A program made the translations under genes and the position numbers. Source: Chitinophagales bacterium (GTDB lineage Bacteria > Bacteroidota > Bacteroidia > Chitinophagales > Saprospiraceae). Taken from it: 64,000 bases of DNA. The notes beneath the pieces are model-generated. The model did not search any database, was not told the DNA's origin, and saw only the letters and a program-made list of their open reading frames with translations. Where the stretch lies: NCBI GenBank assembly GCA_013299105.1, contig JAAFJY010000028.1:1-64000 (forward strand), in the 5' to 3' direction. Below are positions 1 to 8,800 of the stretch, one piece after another. How positions within the stretch are numbered: the stretch's first letter is position 1; the number at the start of each line of letters is the position of its first letter.

Positions 1-2
1 CC

Positions 3-125
3 AAATATGAGAAAATTGAAAGCCATTTTTTTCGTAAAATTTCTACCGAAACCGAAATATTTTCCATACTTCAATATTACGAAATAAATTTCAAAATTAG
101 GACTTTATTTTTCAATGACCCCTAA
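3..125 (+). CDS. possible 3' end of a gene entering from the left (partial)
   Basis: Reading frame 3 is open from the window edge to a TAA at 123-125 and gives 40 residues with a plausible composition (ends TLFFNDP). The other two plus-strand frames close earlier. No family can be named from so short a piece. It may simply be AT-rich intergenic sequence, so confidence is low. Confidence 0.3.
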   Translation, partial: KYEKIESHFFRKISTETEIFSILQYYEINFKIRTLFFNDP

Positions 126-396
126 GTCAAAAAATCGAACTTCGCAAACCCAAAACTCACCTTAGTTTAGATCAAGGCAAACGCCCAAGTCTTTTTCAAC
201 TTGAAACCCACATTGAGCCTAAAGAAAAGTAGCAGGAAAAGCGGAGTTATGCAACGCACAATGAGCATTTTTGTAACGAAGGATTGGCGAAAAGGGCCCA
301 TTTTGAACCGAGCACAAATTTTTAAACATACACTGAGACATGAAAAGCCGATGAACGGAAAATTTATGGGAAACATGTGTAGATAATTTTCACAAG
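126..396. other. intergenic stretch without recognised features
   Basis: AT-rich sequence between the possible left-hand gene end and the first foldback repeat. The short open frames here on both strands overlap each other, have no recognisable family and no convincing start context. I see no RNA gene or terminator. Confidence 0.5.
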
Positions 397-527
397 GGAG
401 CGTAAAAAAATAAGGTGGGTAGGTTTGTGTTTAATAAAAAAAGATAAACAACTGGATGAAAGGATTTGTGTTCTTTTTTTGCTAAACCTCAAAAGCAAAC
501 CTGTTTACTTTATTTTAGCTCAAATAC
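397..527 (+). repeat. foldback repeat FB1, copy 1 (forward)
   Basis: About 131 bp. It starts with GGAGCGTAAAA then ATAAGGTGG, carries AACTGGATGAAAGG in the middle, then TTCTTTTTTTGCTAAACCTC, and ends TTTTAGCTCAAATA. The same order recurs at 34508, 41662, 48565 and 57549. The two halves are imperfect inverted complements, so the unit can fold into one long hairpin. This copy lies 127 bases upstream of the glyS start. Confidence 0.85.
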
Positions 528-590
528 TTATTGCATTATTTTCTCTCAATCTGCCCACATTCTCCAATTTTTCCGCATTTTTGCACCTCG

Positions 591-638
591 ATTTTGAACA
601 AGCGCTTATCATTTTGAACGAGCTCTTATATTTTGAAC
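591..638. repeat. three phased direct repeats ATTTTGAAC upstream of glyS
   Basis: ATTTTGAAC occurs at 591-599, 611-619 and 630-638, spaced 20 and 19 bases apart, that is about two helical turns. The block ends 17 bases before the glyS start codon. Such phasing suits a protein binding one face of the helix, or repeated promoter-like boxes. The role is inferred only. Confidence 0.5.
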
Positions 639-654
639 CCAAAGTGGTATTGTC

Positions 655-2202
655 ATGACCCAAACTGATCTTTTCAAGAGAATAATCGCCCATAGCAAAG
701 AATACGGTTTCATTTTTCCTTCCAGTGAAATCTACGAGGGCCTCAGTGCCGTGTACGATTACGGCCCCTATGGTGTGGAACTGAAAAACAACATCAAAGA
801 CTATTGGTGGGCGGCAATGGTGCAAATGCATGAAAACATTGTGGGTCTCGATGCCGCTATTTTTATGCACCCCAAAACTTGGAAAGCATCAGGTCACGTT
901 GACGCTTTCAACGACCCACTCGTGGACAACAAGGACAGCAAAAAACGCTACCGTGCCGACGTGTTGATCGAGGAAGAAATTGAAAAAATCAAAGCCAAGG
1001 CCGACAAGGAAGTCGAAAAAGCCAAGAAAAAATTTGGCGATAGTTTCGACGAAGCCTTGTACCGCACAACCAACCCACGGGTGGTAGAATACAGCCAAAA
1101 GGCCACTGCCGTAGAGCAACGCCTGGGCAAAGCCATGTCCGCTGGTGACATGGCTGACCTGAAAGCCATCCTCGAAGACTTGGAAATCGCCGATCCGGAA
1201 GGCGGTACCCGCAACTGGACCGACGTGCGCCAGTTCAACCTGATGTTCAACACCCAGTTGGGCAACATTGCGGGCGAAGAAGGCAAACTTTACCTGCGCC
1301 CCGAAACTGCACAAGGTATTTTTGTAAACTTCCTGAACGTACAGAAATCGACCCGCCAGAAAGTACCTTTTGGCATCGCCCAAATCGGTAAAGCTTTCCG
1401 CAACGAGATTGTGGCGCGTCAGTTCATCTTCCGAATGCGCGAGTTCGAGCAGATGGAAATGCAGTTTTTTGTACAACCCGGCGAAGAGATGCGCTGGTAC
1501 GATTACTGGAAGCAGACCCGCATGGCGTGGCACCAAAAAATTGGTACCCCTGCCGAAAAATTGCGCTTCAAAGACCACGACAACCTGGCCCACTACGCCA
1601 ACGCAGCAGTGGACATCCAATACGAGTTCCCTTTTGGTTTCAAAGAACTGGAAGGTATTCACTCGCGCACCAACTTCGACCTGAGCAGCCACCAGGAGCT
1701 GTCGGGCAAAAAATTGCAGTATTTCGATCCCGAAATCAACGAAAGCTACACGCCTTATGTAGTGGAGACTTCGGTAGGTGCCGACCGCATGTTCCTGTCC
1801 ATCTTGAGCCAAGCTTTGCAGGAAGAAACTGTCCCTGACGCGGAAGGCAACGACTCAACCCGTACGGTGCTGAAGTTGCACCCTGCTTTGGCTCCCATCA
1901 AAGTAGCGGTGTTGCCCCTGCTCAAAAACCGCGAGGAGTTGACCAATGCAGCAACGGATGTGTTCAACAAACTAAAGTTTTCTTTCCAGTGTCAGTATGA
2001 TGAAAAAGACGCCATTGGCCGTCGTTACCGCCGCCAGGATGCCATCGGCACCCCATTCTGCGTAACCATCGACTTTGAAACGCTGGAGAACCAAACTGTG
2101 ACCATCCGCGACCGCGACACCCTCGAACAGCAACGCGTACACATTGACCAGATCGAAGGCATTGTGGGCGGAAAAGTGTCGATGAAGAGTTTGATGGTAT
2201 AG
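655..2202 (+). CDS. glyS: glycyl-tRNA synthetase (single-chain, alpha2 type)
   Basis: Charges tRNA-Gly with glycine in the cytoplasm. The 515-residue product is a class II synthetase of the eukaryote/archaeal/Bacteroidota dimeric type, not the alpha2beta2 type. Visible signatures are the N-terminal SSEIYEG and YDYGPYGVELK block, RPETAQGIFVNF near residue 220, motif 2 (FRNEIVARQFIFRMREFEQ), the glycine-site TNFDLSSH stretch, motif 3 (ETSVGADRMFLSIL) and a C-terminal anticodon-binding domain with RYRRQDAIGTPFC. An insertion rich in Lys/Glu follows the first catalytic block. The ATG at 655 precedes the conserved N-terminus directly. It is monocistronic: a repeat and phased direct repeats lie upstream and a terminator-like hairpin lies downstream. 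Confidence 0.97.
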   Translation: MTQTDLFKRIIAHSKEYGFIFPSSEIYEGLSAVYDYGPYGVELKNNIKDYWWAAMVQMHENIVGLDAAIFMHPKTWKASGHVDAFNDPLVDNKDSKKRYRADVLIEEEIEKIKAKADKEVEKAKKKFGDSFDEALYRTTNPRVVEYSQKATAVEQRLGKAMSAGDMADLKAILEDLEIADPEGGTRNWTDVRQFNLMFNTQLGNIAGEEGKLYLRPETAQGIFVNFLNVQKSTRQKVPFGIAQIGKAFRNEIVARQFIFRMREFEQMEMQFFVQPGEEMRWYDYWKQTRMAWHQKIGTPAEKLRFKDHDNLAHYANAAVDIQYEFPFGFKELEGIHSRTNFDLSSHQELSGKKLQYFDPEINESYTPYVVETSVGADRMFLSILSQALQEETVPDAEGNDSTRTVLKLHPALAPIKVAVLPLLKNREELTNAATDVFNKLKFSFQCQYDEKDAIGRRYRRQDAIGTPFCVTIDFETLENQTVTIRDRDTLEQQRVHIDQIEGIVGGKVSMKSLMV

Positions 2203-2228
2203 GAATCAACCAATTCAAAAGAACCATT

Positions 2229-2275
2229 GGGCAGGTCTTATAGTATTTTCTAGGGCCTGCCCTATTTGTTTTGTG
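2229..2275 (+). terminator. terminator-like hairpin after glyS
   Basis: GGGCAGG at 2229-2235 pairs with CCTGCCC at 2256-2262 and is followed by a T-rich run to about 2275. Its position 27 bases after the glyS stop suits an intrinsic terminator, although the 20-base loop is long. Confidence 0.6.
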
Positions 2276-2296
2276 ACCAATGTCCTAAGTTTTGTG

Positions 2297-2854
2297 ATGA
2301 TTGACCTTGCAACGCAAATTACTTTTCTGAACTTCATCGAGTTCAAAATCCCGGCTGAGGAGTTCGAGACTTATTTGTATACCAGTCAAAGTTTGGAAAA
2401 AGAACTCGGGGGCAATCTTTACAGCGATATCATGACTATAAACTACAATGGGAAAGACTGTCGAAAAGAGCTGAACGAAAAAATTCAATCCATCTTTGAT
2501 TACACCGAAATCCACAAAACCCAAATCATTGAAGTCATTGATGCAATCCTGTCAAAACAAAGCATCATCGCTGGGCTTGAAAAATTGCATTCTTGGGCAT
2601 GGAAAGGCTATTCTTTTCTGGGCCATGTTGATGTCATTGGAAATTTCGGCGAGCAGGGCAAGAGCATTATCCTACGGATCGAAGGAGAAGACACGGAAGA
2701 AGAAATTTTTGAGAAAGTGAAATTATACCAACCAGATTTAGAGGAATGCTTGTTGGATATAAAAATAAGGATGCAAAAAGGTCAAATTGTCTTAACTGGC
2801 GAAATGAAACAAGGCATCTACAGTCAGTATTTTGGATACAGAGAGTTGCCATGA
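2297..2854 (+). CDS. hypothetical protein, 185 aa
   Basis: Not recognised. The product is soluble, acidic and mixed alpha/beta in look, with no signal peptide, membrane segment or cysteine motif. Residues around YTEIHKTQIIEVIDAIL and EEIFEKVKLYQPDLEE suggest helices, and the last 30 residues look like beta strands. The frame is open from a GTG at 2273, but that GTG sits in the tail of the glyS terminator, so the ATG at 2297 (MIDLATQ) is preferred. Codon use is more AT-rich than in glyS, which may point to acquisition. It stands alone between glyS and the barrel/SH3 gene. Confidence 0.7.
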   Translation: MIDLATQITFLNFIEFKIPAEEFETYLYTSQSLEKELGGNLYSDIMTINYNGKDCRKELNEKIQSIFDYTEIHKTQIIEVIDAILSKQSIIAGLEKLHSWAWKGYSFLGHVDVIGNFGEQGKSIILRIEGEDTEEEIFEKVKLYQPDLEECLLDIKIRMQKGQIVLTGEMKQGIYSQYFGYRELP

Positions 2855-2944
2855 TTTAGGCAAAAGAGCCAAAGGTTAGCAGCTTTTTTGTTAGCAGCCT
2901 TGTTAAGGTCGGCGGCTTGTCTTTACACATCCAGTCTTTTTACT

Positions 2945-2952
2945 TACCTTTG
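2945..2952 (+). promoter_or_regulatory. candidate -7 box for the barrel/SH3 gene
   Basis: TACCTTTG matches the Bacteroidota -7 consensus TAnnTTTG. The nearest TTG (2917-2919) is 25 bases upstream, longer than the usual 19-21, so only the -7 box is well supported. It lies about 110 bases before the start at 3063. Confidence 0.45.
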
Positions 2953-3062
2953 TTGAATAGCAAGTTGTGATGTTCACCCAAACTTGCATTTTGTCATGGA
3001 AATAAGAAGGGATTTATTCCCCAAAAACCGAATACTAACAACTCCACATAATTCCATGTACT

Positions 3063-5501
3063 ATGAGAAACAATTACCCACTGTGTTGGGGGAAAAAAGC
3101 TCCAGCTTTATTTTTGATTTCCCCCCTTGTTTTTTTTATGCTGACTTGTGTTACCAATCTACAAGCGCAACGCAATTTCAGCGTATCCAGCCTTTCTTTT
3201 TTGCCGCAGGTCAATCGGGTCAATCCGGGGCACTTGCCACAAGAAACGTACCTCAACTTCCCAATCGTAGGCAATTTGAATGGTGGTTTCACCAACCAAG
3301 GATTCGGTTATCGTACCTTTGGCTTTTTCCAGCCTGGCAACAAAATAGTCAACGCAGCCACTGGCTTTTACAACTTGGATTTCGCCGATCTGTTGGGCGA
3401 AATGGGATCGGTAGAACGCTTGCAATCCCATGCCAATGCGGCATTGATCGACTTTGGCTTGCGCAAAGGCGATAATTTTTTCAGTTTTCAAGTCACTGAA
3501 AACCTTTTTGTAAGGGCTGATTGCCCCAAAGACCTGGTGCAGCTTTTTGCCAATGTGAAAAGTGGATCCTCGGTGGATCGCCAGTACGATTTGAGCGCTT
3601 TCAGCCTTGAGGGTTTACATGATCGAACTTTTAGCTTGGGTTTTTCCCGTAAAATCAATGAGCGATTTTCAGCAGGTTTGCGGGCCAAGCTGGTCAGTGG
3701 CATCGGCAGTGTTACTTTTGACAACCGCAATTTTGGCATGGCCAGTTTTTCCGATAATCCTATTTTTCAGGTGTCGGGAGATTTGTTTTTCCGCTCGGCG
3801 GGCTTTTTGGCGGGTTCTCGCTCGGCTTCTGAGTACCTGGGCGGTACTGGCAACTGGGGCTTTGGCTTCGACTTGGGTGCTGAGTATAAAGTAAACCAGG
3901 AAGTGGAGTTTTTCTTCAGTGCCCTCAACATCGGCTCGACCAACTGGCGCAAAAATGTATACATCAACAACTCACGGGGTGAAGACTGGCATTTTCAAAC
4001 CCAAAACGAAGGCCAATTTACCAACCAAACCATCCGATTTTTGGACAGCCTGGGGCAAACCTCTCCTTCCACGGAAAGCTACAAGCGCTCCTTGCCCTTG
4101 AGTGCTTACATCGGTGGGGCCTACCATTTATCTGAAAAGTCAAAAATCCAGGTGATGATCAACCCTACTTTGTTTTTAGGGGACACCGACATAGGCTTTT
4201 CGGCTGGGTACACCACTCAATTGGGCAAAAATGTACAGGCTACGATCAATTACGCCTATTTCAATGGTGCGCCACTCAATATCGGAGCAGGAATAGCTGC
4301 AAACCTTGGCCCGATCCAGGTTTTTGTCAGTTCCGACAACCTGCCTTCGGTAGTAGGCTTGAGTAAAGCACAAAACGCCCATCTGAACGGTGGCTTGAAC
4401 ATTCGCTTGGGAGGCAAAAAGAAAAACCAGCCAATCGATACCAGTCGCATTGTAAACCCTGGTACCAATGTGCACAAGGTAAACCGACCCTTGGAACAAA
4501 ACCTGGTCAATAATCCAATCCAAACGGAACCGGACACCCAATTGGTAGCTAACCCGCCCCAACCTACTCAAGAACTTCCGCAAGAAGAACCAAAACCGCA
4601 AGAAGAACCAAAACCAACGGAAGAGCCCACCAGGCCACAAGAGGAACCAAAACCAACAGAGGAGCCCAAACCAAGTGATCCACCCAAGCCACAGGAAGAG
4701 CCAAGCCCAAAACCTGTGGAGCCACAGGAAACGAAACCTGCGGATCCCAAGCCCATTGAACCTGCACCTGTAAAAGAACAAGTGCCCAATCCACCCGTGC
4801 AGGAAAGCAAACCAAAACCTGGACCTGTGGCTCCTTCTCGTGCGCCCATCATCACTGCCATTGCTTCGCAGCGTGGCAACCTGGGCGACTTGAAAAACAC
4901 CCTTTATCTCAAAGGCAAGTCGATCAACAGCAGCAGCCAAGAAGAAATGGGAGGCACCACCGCTGAGGTATTTGTGAGCAATCCAGGGGCCAAGGAATAC
5001 CTGGGTTACATCCGGGCCTTTACCACTCCAGATGTGACCTTGTTGCTCCAACGCAACCAAAACTATCGGGTGGTTTTGAAAAAGCAAGGCTATGTAAAAC
5101 TGGAATTCAGGCTTACTCCTGATGAAATGGCCGCCGCAGAGATGCTGGAGGGTACTTTCTACTTAGACCCGCAAGCCGAAGTACCCGTAGTGCCCGTAGT
5201 ACCTGCCCCACAAACGCAGCCTAAGCCAAAACAGAATACGGCTCCCGTAAACAATCCAAGCCAAACCAGTGAGAACCCAGTCAAACCCACGGTCAGCAAA
5301 GCCAAGTCTTTGGGCGTATACAAAGTGGTGGCAACCGGCAATATGAAAACTGGCGCAGGGGAGCAATTCGACAACTTGCTGATGATGCAAGTAGGCTACC
5401 GCGTGGAATTGCTCGACAAGTCGAATCCCGACTGGTGGCTGATCCGCTTCCGCGACAATGTGGGATATTTACCCGCGAAGTCGCTGCTGATTGAAGAGTA
5501 A
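3063..5501 (+). CDS. PorP/SprF-like (DUF5723-type) outer-membrane barrel with Pro/Glu linker and C-terminal SH3 domain
   Basis: 812 residues. A signal peptide (about residues 1-35, hydrophobic core then LQAQ) is followed by an all-beta region to about residue 450 resembling DUF5723/PorP-SprF barrels (FSVSSLSFLPQVNRVNPGHLP, FGLRKGDNFFSF). Next come about 110 residues built of PQEEPKP/TEEPKP units (nt 4555-4840), a compact beta domain (about 598-695), a second Pro/Gln/Val linker, and a final 65 residues resembling a bacterial SH3 domain (VYKVVATGNMKTGAG, WWLIRFRDNVGYLPA). PorP/SprF proteins serve type IX secretion and gliding, while bacterial SH3 domains often bind peptidoglycan. I infer an outer-membrane protein whose long tail reaches the cell wall. 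It is monocistronic with a strong terminator. Confidence 0.8.
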   Translation: MRNNYPLCWGKKAPALFLISPLVFFMLTCVTNLQAQRNFSVSSLSFLPQVNRVNPGHLPQETYLNFPIVGNLNGGFTNQGFGYRTFGFFQPGNKIVNAATGFYNLDFADLLGEMGSVERLQSHANAALIDFGLRKGDNFFSFQVTENLFVRADCPKDLVQLFANVKSGSSVDRQYDLSAFSLEGLHDRTFSLGFSRKINERFSAGLRAKLVSGIGSVTFDNRNFGMASFSDNPIFQVSGDLFFRSAGFLAGSRSASEYLGGTGNWGFGFDLGAEYKVNQEVEFFFSALNIGSTNWRKNVYINNSRGEDWHFQTQNEGQFTNQTIRFLDSLGQTSPSTESYKRSLPLSAYIGGAYHLSEKSKIQVMINPTLFLGDTDIGFSAGYTTQLGKNVQATINYAYFNGAPLNIGAGIAANLGPIQVFVSSDNLPSVVGLSKAQNAHLNGGLNIRLGGKKKNQPIDTSRIVNPGTNVHKVNRPLEQNLVNNPIQTEPDTQLVANPPQPTQELPQEEPKPQEEPKPTEEPTRPQEEPKPTEEPKPSDPPKPQEEPSPKPVEPQETKPADPKPIEPAPVKEQVPNPPVQESKPKPGPVAPSRAPIITAIASQRGNLGDLKNTLYLKGKSINSSSQEEMGGTTAEVFVSNPGAKEYLGYIRAFTTPDVTLLLQRNQNYRVVLKKQGYVKLEFRLTPDEMAAAEMLEGTFYLDPQAEVPVVPVVPAPQTQPKPKQNTAPVNNPSQTSENPVKPTVSKAKSLGVYKVVATGNMKTGAGEQFDNLLMMQVGYRVELLDKSNPDWWLIRFRDNVGYLPAKSLLIEE

Positions 5502-5515
5502 ATTGGTTGTGACAT

Positions 5516-5564
5516 AAAAAGCAAAAGCGTTGCCGCATGATTTGCGGCAACGCTTTTGCTTTTT
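5516..5564. terminator. strong bidirectional terminator
   Basis: A perfect 22-bp stem (5516-5537 with 5543-5564) and 5-base loop, with A-tract and T-tract ends. It lies 14 bases after the stop at 5501 and between convergent genes, so it can serve the barrel gene and block read-through either way. Confidence 0.92.
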
Positions 5565-5573
5565 AAATATCTG

Positions 5574-5748
5574 GTAATTCGTAAAAACTTAGGCTAGCGG
5601 TTTCGAGACAAAAAAGATGACGGTTTTTCGTCAGCCGAGCCTACTTTTTGTGGGGGTAGCAGGTGCTACCTTCACAAAAAGTGGCGAAGGATCACGGAAA
5701 AACGGCCTTTTTGGGCCGAAATGGGAGCAGGCTAAGCTTTTACGGTAA
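5574..5748. repeat. long imperfect foldback element
   Basis: The two halves are diverged inverted copies. CGTAAAAACTTAGGCT near 5580 matches the complement of AGGCTAAGCTTTTACG near 5730. Within this, ACTTTTTGTG (5643-5652) pairs with CACAAAAAGT (5673-5682), and GGTAGC pairs with GCTACC around a short loop. It contains no coding frame of note. It resembles a MITE or an old foldback insertion in the convergent gap. Confidence 0.65.
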
Positions 5749-5789
5749 TTCAAGTAAATGGTCAAAACTTAGGATTGAAACCTTGGCCC

Positions 5790-5824
5790 TTCTCTTCAAC
5801 ATTTCAACCCTCAACTTTTCAACC
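5790..5824. repeat. GTTGARRN-type octamer repeats (minus orientation)
   Basis: TTCAACATTTCAACCCTCAACTTTTCAACC is built of 8-base units whose complement is GTTGARRN. The same low-complexity unit recurs at 12853, 28310, 29040, 44478, 49359 and 59931. It abuts the 3' end of the T9SS gene here. Confidence 0.7.
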
Positions 5825-5830
5825 AATCCG

Positions 5831-8800
5831 CTACCGCGCCACCATCACAGGCTTCATGCTCACCTGCTTGCCATCGGTAATTTTGAACCAGTAAATCCCG
5901 CCAGGGCGAGTGCTGAGGTCAAAATTTTCGCGCAAGCGCAGGACTTTGGGCATTTTGCGGCGCTCCAGCTCGCGGCCCAGTGGGTCGTAAAGGCTGATTT
6001 GCAAATCGCGGGTATTGGGTAGTTCGAGTTCCAGGCTTACCTCAGCGTTGGTCGGATTCGGGTACAAATTGAAGTACTTGAGCTCCAAAGGCTCGGCTAC
6101 CGCAACAGTGCGCCCCACCGTGATTGGGCTGCTGCGCAGGGAGCAGTTGTTGGCATCGTACACTTCCAATACGTAATCGCCGAGGGCCAGGTTGCTGATG
6201 TTTTGGGTAGCCGCCAGCAAGTCATTGCCCCGGAACCAGCGGTAGTCATAAGGCGGCACCCCTCCCGTAATCGTTACTGCAATGGCACCCGTGTTGCCGC
6301 TCGGTGCTGGCGTGATGCGCACGCTAGCCAGTTTGATGGGGTCAGGTTGTTTGATTTCAATTTCCACGGTATCGCGGCAATTGCCTTGGTCACTGATGGT
6401 CACCCGGTAGCGGTCGGCTTTTAGGCGATTGATTGCACTACCAGTGGAGCCGTTCGACCAACTGAAATTGTAAGGCCCCAGGCCACCAGCCGCAGTCAGC
6501 GTTGCGGAGCCCGTAGCTTCGCCAAAACAGCGCACTTCCAGCAATTGAATGGAGGTAATTTCCACAGGCTCGGTACCAGTCACTGTCACGAGGTCATTGG
6601 AAGTACAGCCCGAACTGGTATTGGTGACCAGCAGATTGTAATTACCTATCTTATTAATGGTTGCAATGCGCTCGTTACGCCCGGCAGTGATGCGGCCATC
6701 GCCCCCCAGCTCAGCCCATTGGTAAGTGATGCTTGGTCCGGCGCTTGATCGGCTGCCGTCCAGGCGCAAGGTGGTGATGTTGCAATTGAGCACCAGGTCT
6801 GGTCCTGCATTGGCAATTGGTGGATCGCTGACGCCAATGTTGACCTGGTCCGTGGCCGTACAGCCATTGCGGGTCACAGTCACCGCATATTCTGCTGCCG
6901 AGGTAGGCTGCACCTGGATGCTGGCTGCGGTAGCACCAGTATTCCAACGGTAAGTTACCCCACCTGTGCCGCTTGGGATCAAGGTCAAAACCTGCCCCGA
7001 GCAAGCTGATTTATCTGGCCCTAAGTCCACCGTTGGCTTGGGTGCAACGTTTACATTGATGTCGTCAATCGAAATACAATTGCCATTGGTCACAGTGACA
7101 ATGAAATTGGCGTTGGTGCTTGGGCTAACGGTAATGCTCGACGTACTAGCGCCATTGCTCCAGCGGTAAGTGCCGGGGCCAGCGTTGGCGGTGATCGTTG
7201 GCCGGTCGCCCTCGCAAATGCTGATGTCGGGTCCCAGGGCTACGTTGGCACTTGGCGTGACATTGACAGTAGTGCGGCCGATGGCGCTACAATTGCCATT
7301 GGTCACCGTGACCAAGTACTCCTTGCTGGTAGTAGGATTGACAGAAATAGAAGCGGTGGTACGGCCATTGTCCCACAAATAAGTTGAACCGCCAGTGGCG
7401 AATAAAGTCACGGATTGCCCAGCACAAATGTTTTGGGCTGGCGTGATGCTGACCGTCGGAGCTTGGTCGATACCCACTACAATGGCATCGGTGCCTGAGC
7501 ATCCGTCCTTGGTCACGGTTACCGAATAAGTAGTACGTTGGGTAGGCCGGATGTTTACATTGGCCGTTGTAGCACCCGTGCTCCAGCGGTAAGAATCGCC
7601 TCCAGTGGCTACAAACACAATGCCATCGCCAGCGCAAAGGCCCAAGTCTGGACCAAGATCGACCACTGGAATGTCTTTGACATTGATGTTCACTTCATCC
7701 ACTCCCGTACAGCCATTTTGGGTCACGGTTACGCTGTAGGTGGCATTTACTTGCGGGCTTACTGAAATGCTGTTGGTAGTTTGGCCACCGCTCCAACGGA
7801 AACTGGCTCCGGCTACAGTGGCGCTGATTTGGACTTGATCGCCCCTGCAAATACTGCGGTCTGCTCCCAGGTCCACACTTATCGCAGCGCAGGCTGTTTT
7901 GGCTTGTTCCACCACCACTTTTTGCAACTCGTTGTCACTACCAATGATGTATAAGGTGTCGGCCCGGTCGTTGTTGCTGTTGTTGGGATCAATTTCTACC
8001 CGCAGTACTTCGTTGGCAAAGCCCTGGCTACTTGGCAACTTGATCCAGGAAGCCTGGGCTCTTTTTCGCACCCTCCAGTTCATGTTGGCCGCTACTTTTA
8101 CTTCAAAAGAACCACCCTGTCCAGGCACTTTGCGGGCCGCAGGCGATACCCGCAAACTGTGTGGAATGCCATCTGCCCGCAATTCAGTGATCAAGCTGGC
8201 TCCTCCAGCGGCAAAGCCAGCTCCAGCAGTCACAGTGCCGCCATCAACAGGTTGAAAAACCGGAATAGCGTCGTATATGGCGTTGTTTTTGTTGATTTTC
8301 ACCACCAACAACTCGTTATTGGTAAAGCCACATTTGGTAGTGTCACCCGTTGCATCTTCGGCCAAGGGGATGCGGATTTCGCTGTTGTTCCAGTTGCCGT
8401 TTGCAGCCAACAGTTGTCCCAAGCTGTTTTTGGTATGAAAAAATAGGATTTGGTCGCGCTCGTTGAGGCGCTGGCCATTAAAACGGCTGTTGCGCAGGGT
8501 ACGCAAGGTCACGTTGTGGCGTGCCGAACCGCTTTGTGCACAAGTACCGACCCCATCTTGCAAGAAAAGGGGGTCTGATGCATTGACGCAGTTCACATTG
8601 AGGGTGAAATTGCCATTGCCGCCTGCTTGAGCCTGATCGACAATCACGTAATATACCCCAGGGTCGAGCAGCAAGGTATCGGAGCGCACGGTCCCTCCAG
8701 CGTCGGGTATTTCGGCAAAGGCAATACAGTTTTTACCACACAAGAAGTCGTACAAAAAGGCCCCTGCCCCTGCTTGCGCTTGCAAACTGAGGTGGATGCG

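Noticed and set aside
425-658. 77-aa plus-strand frame before glyS
   Set aside because: It spans foldback copy 1 and the phased direct repeats and overlaps the glyS start; no family match.
889-1812. 307-aa open frame on the minus strand inside glyS
   Set aside because: It lies entirely opposite a clear synthetase gene and shows no family match. It is a shadow of high-quality codon use.
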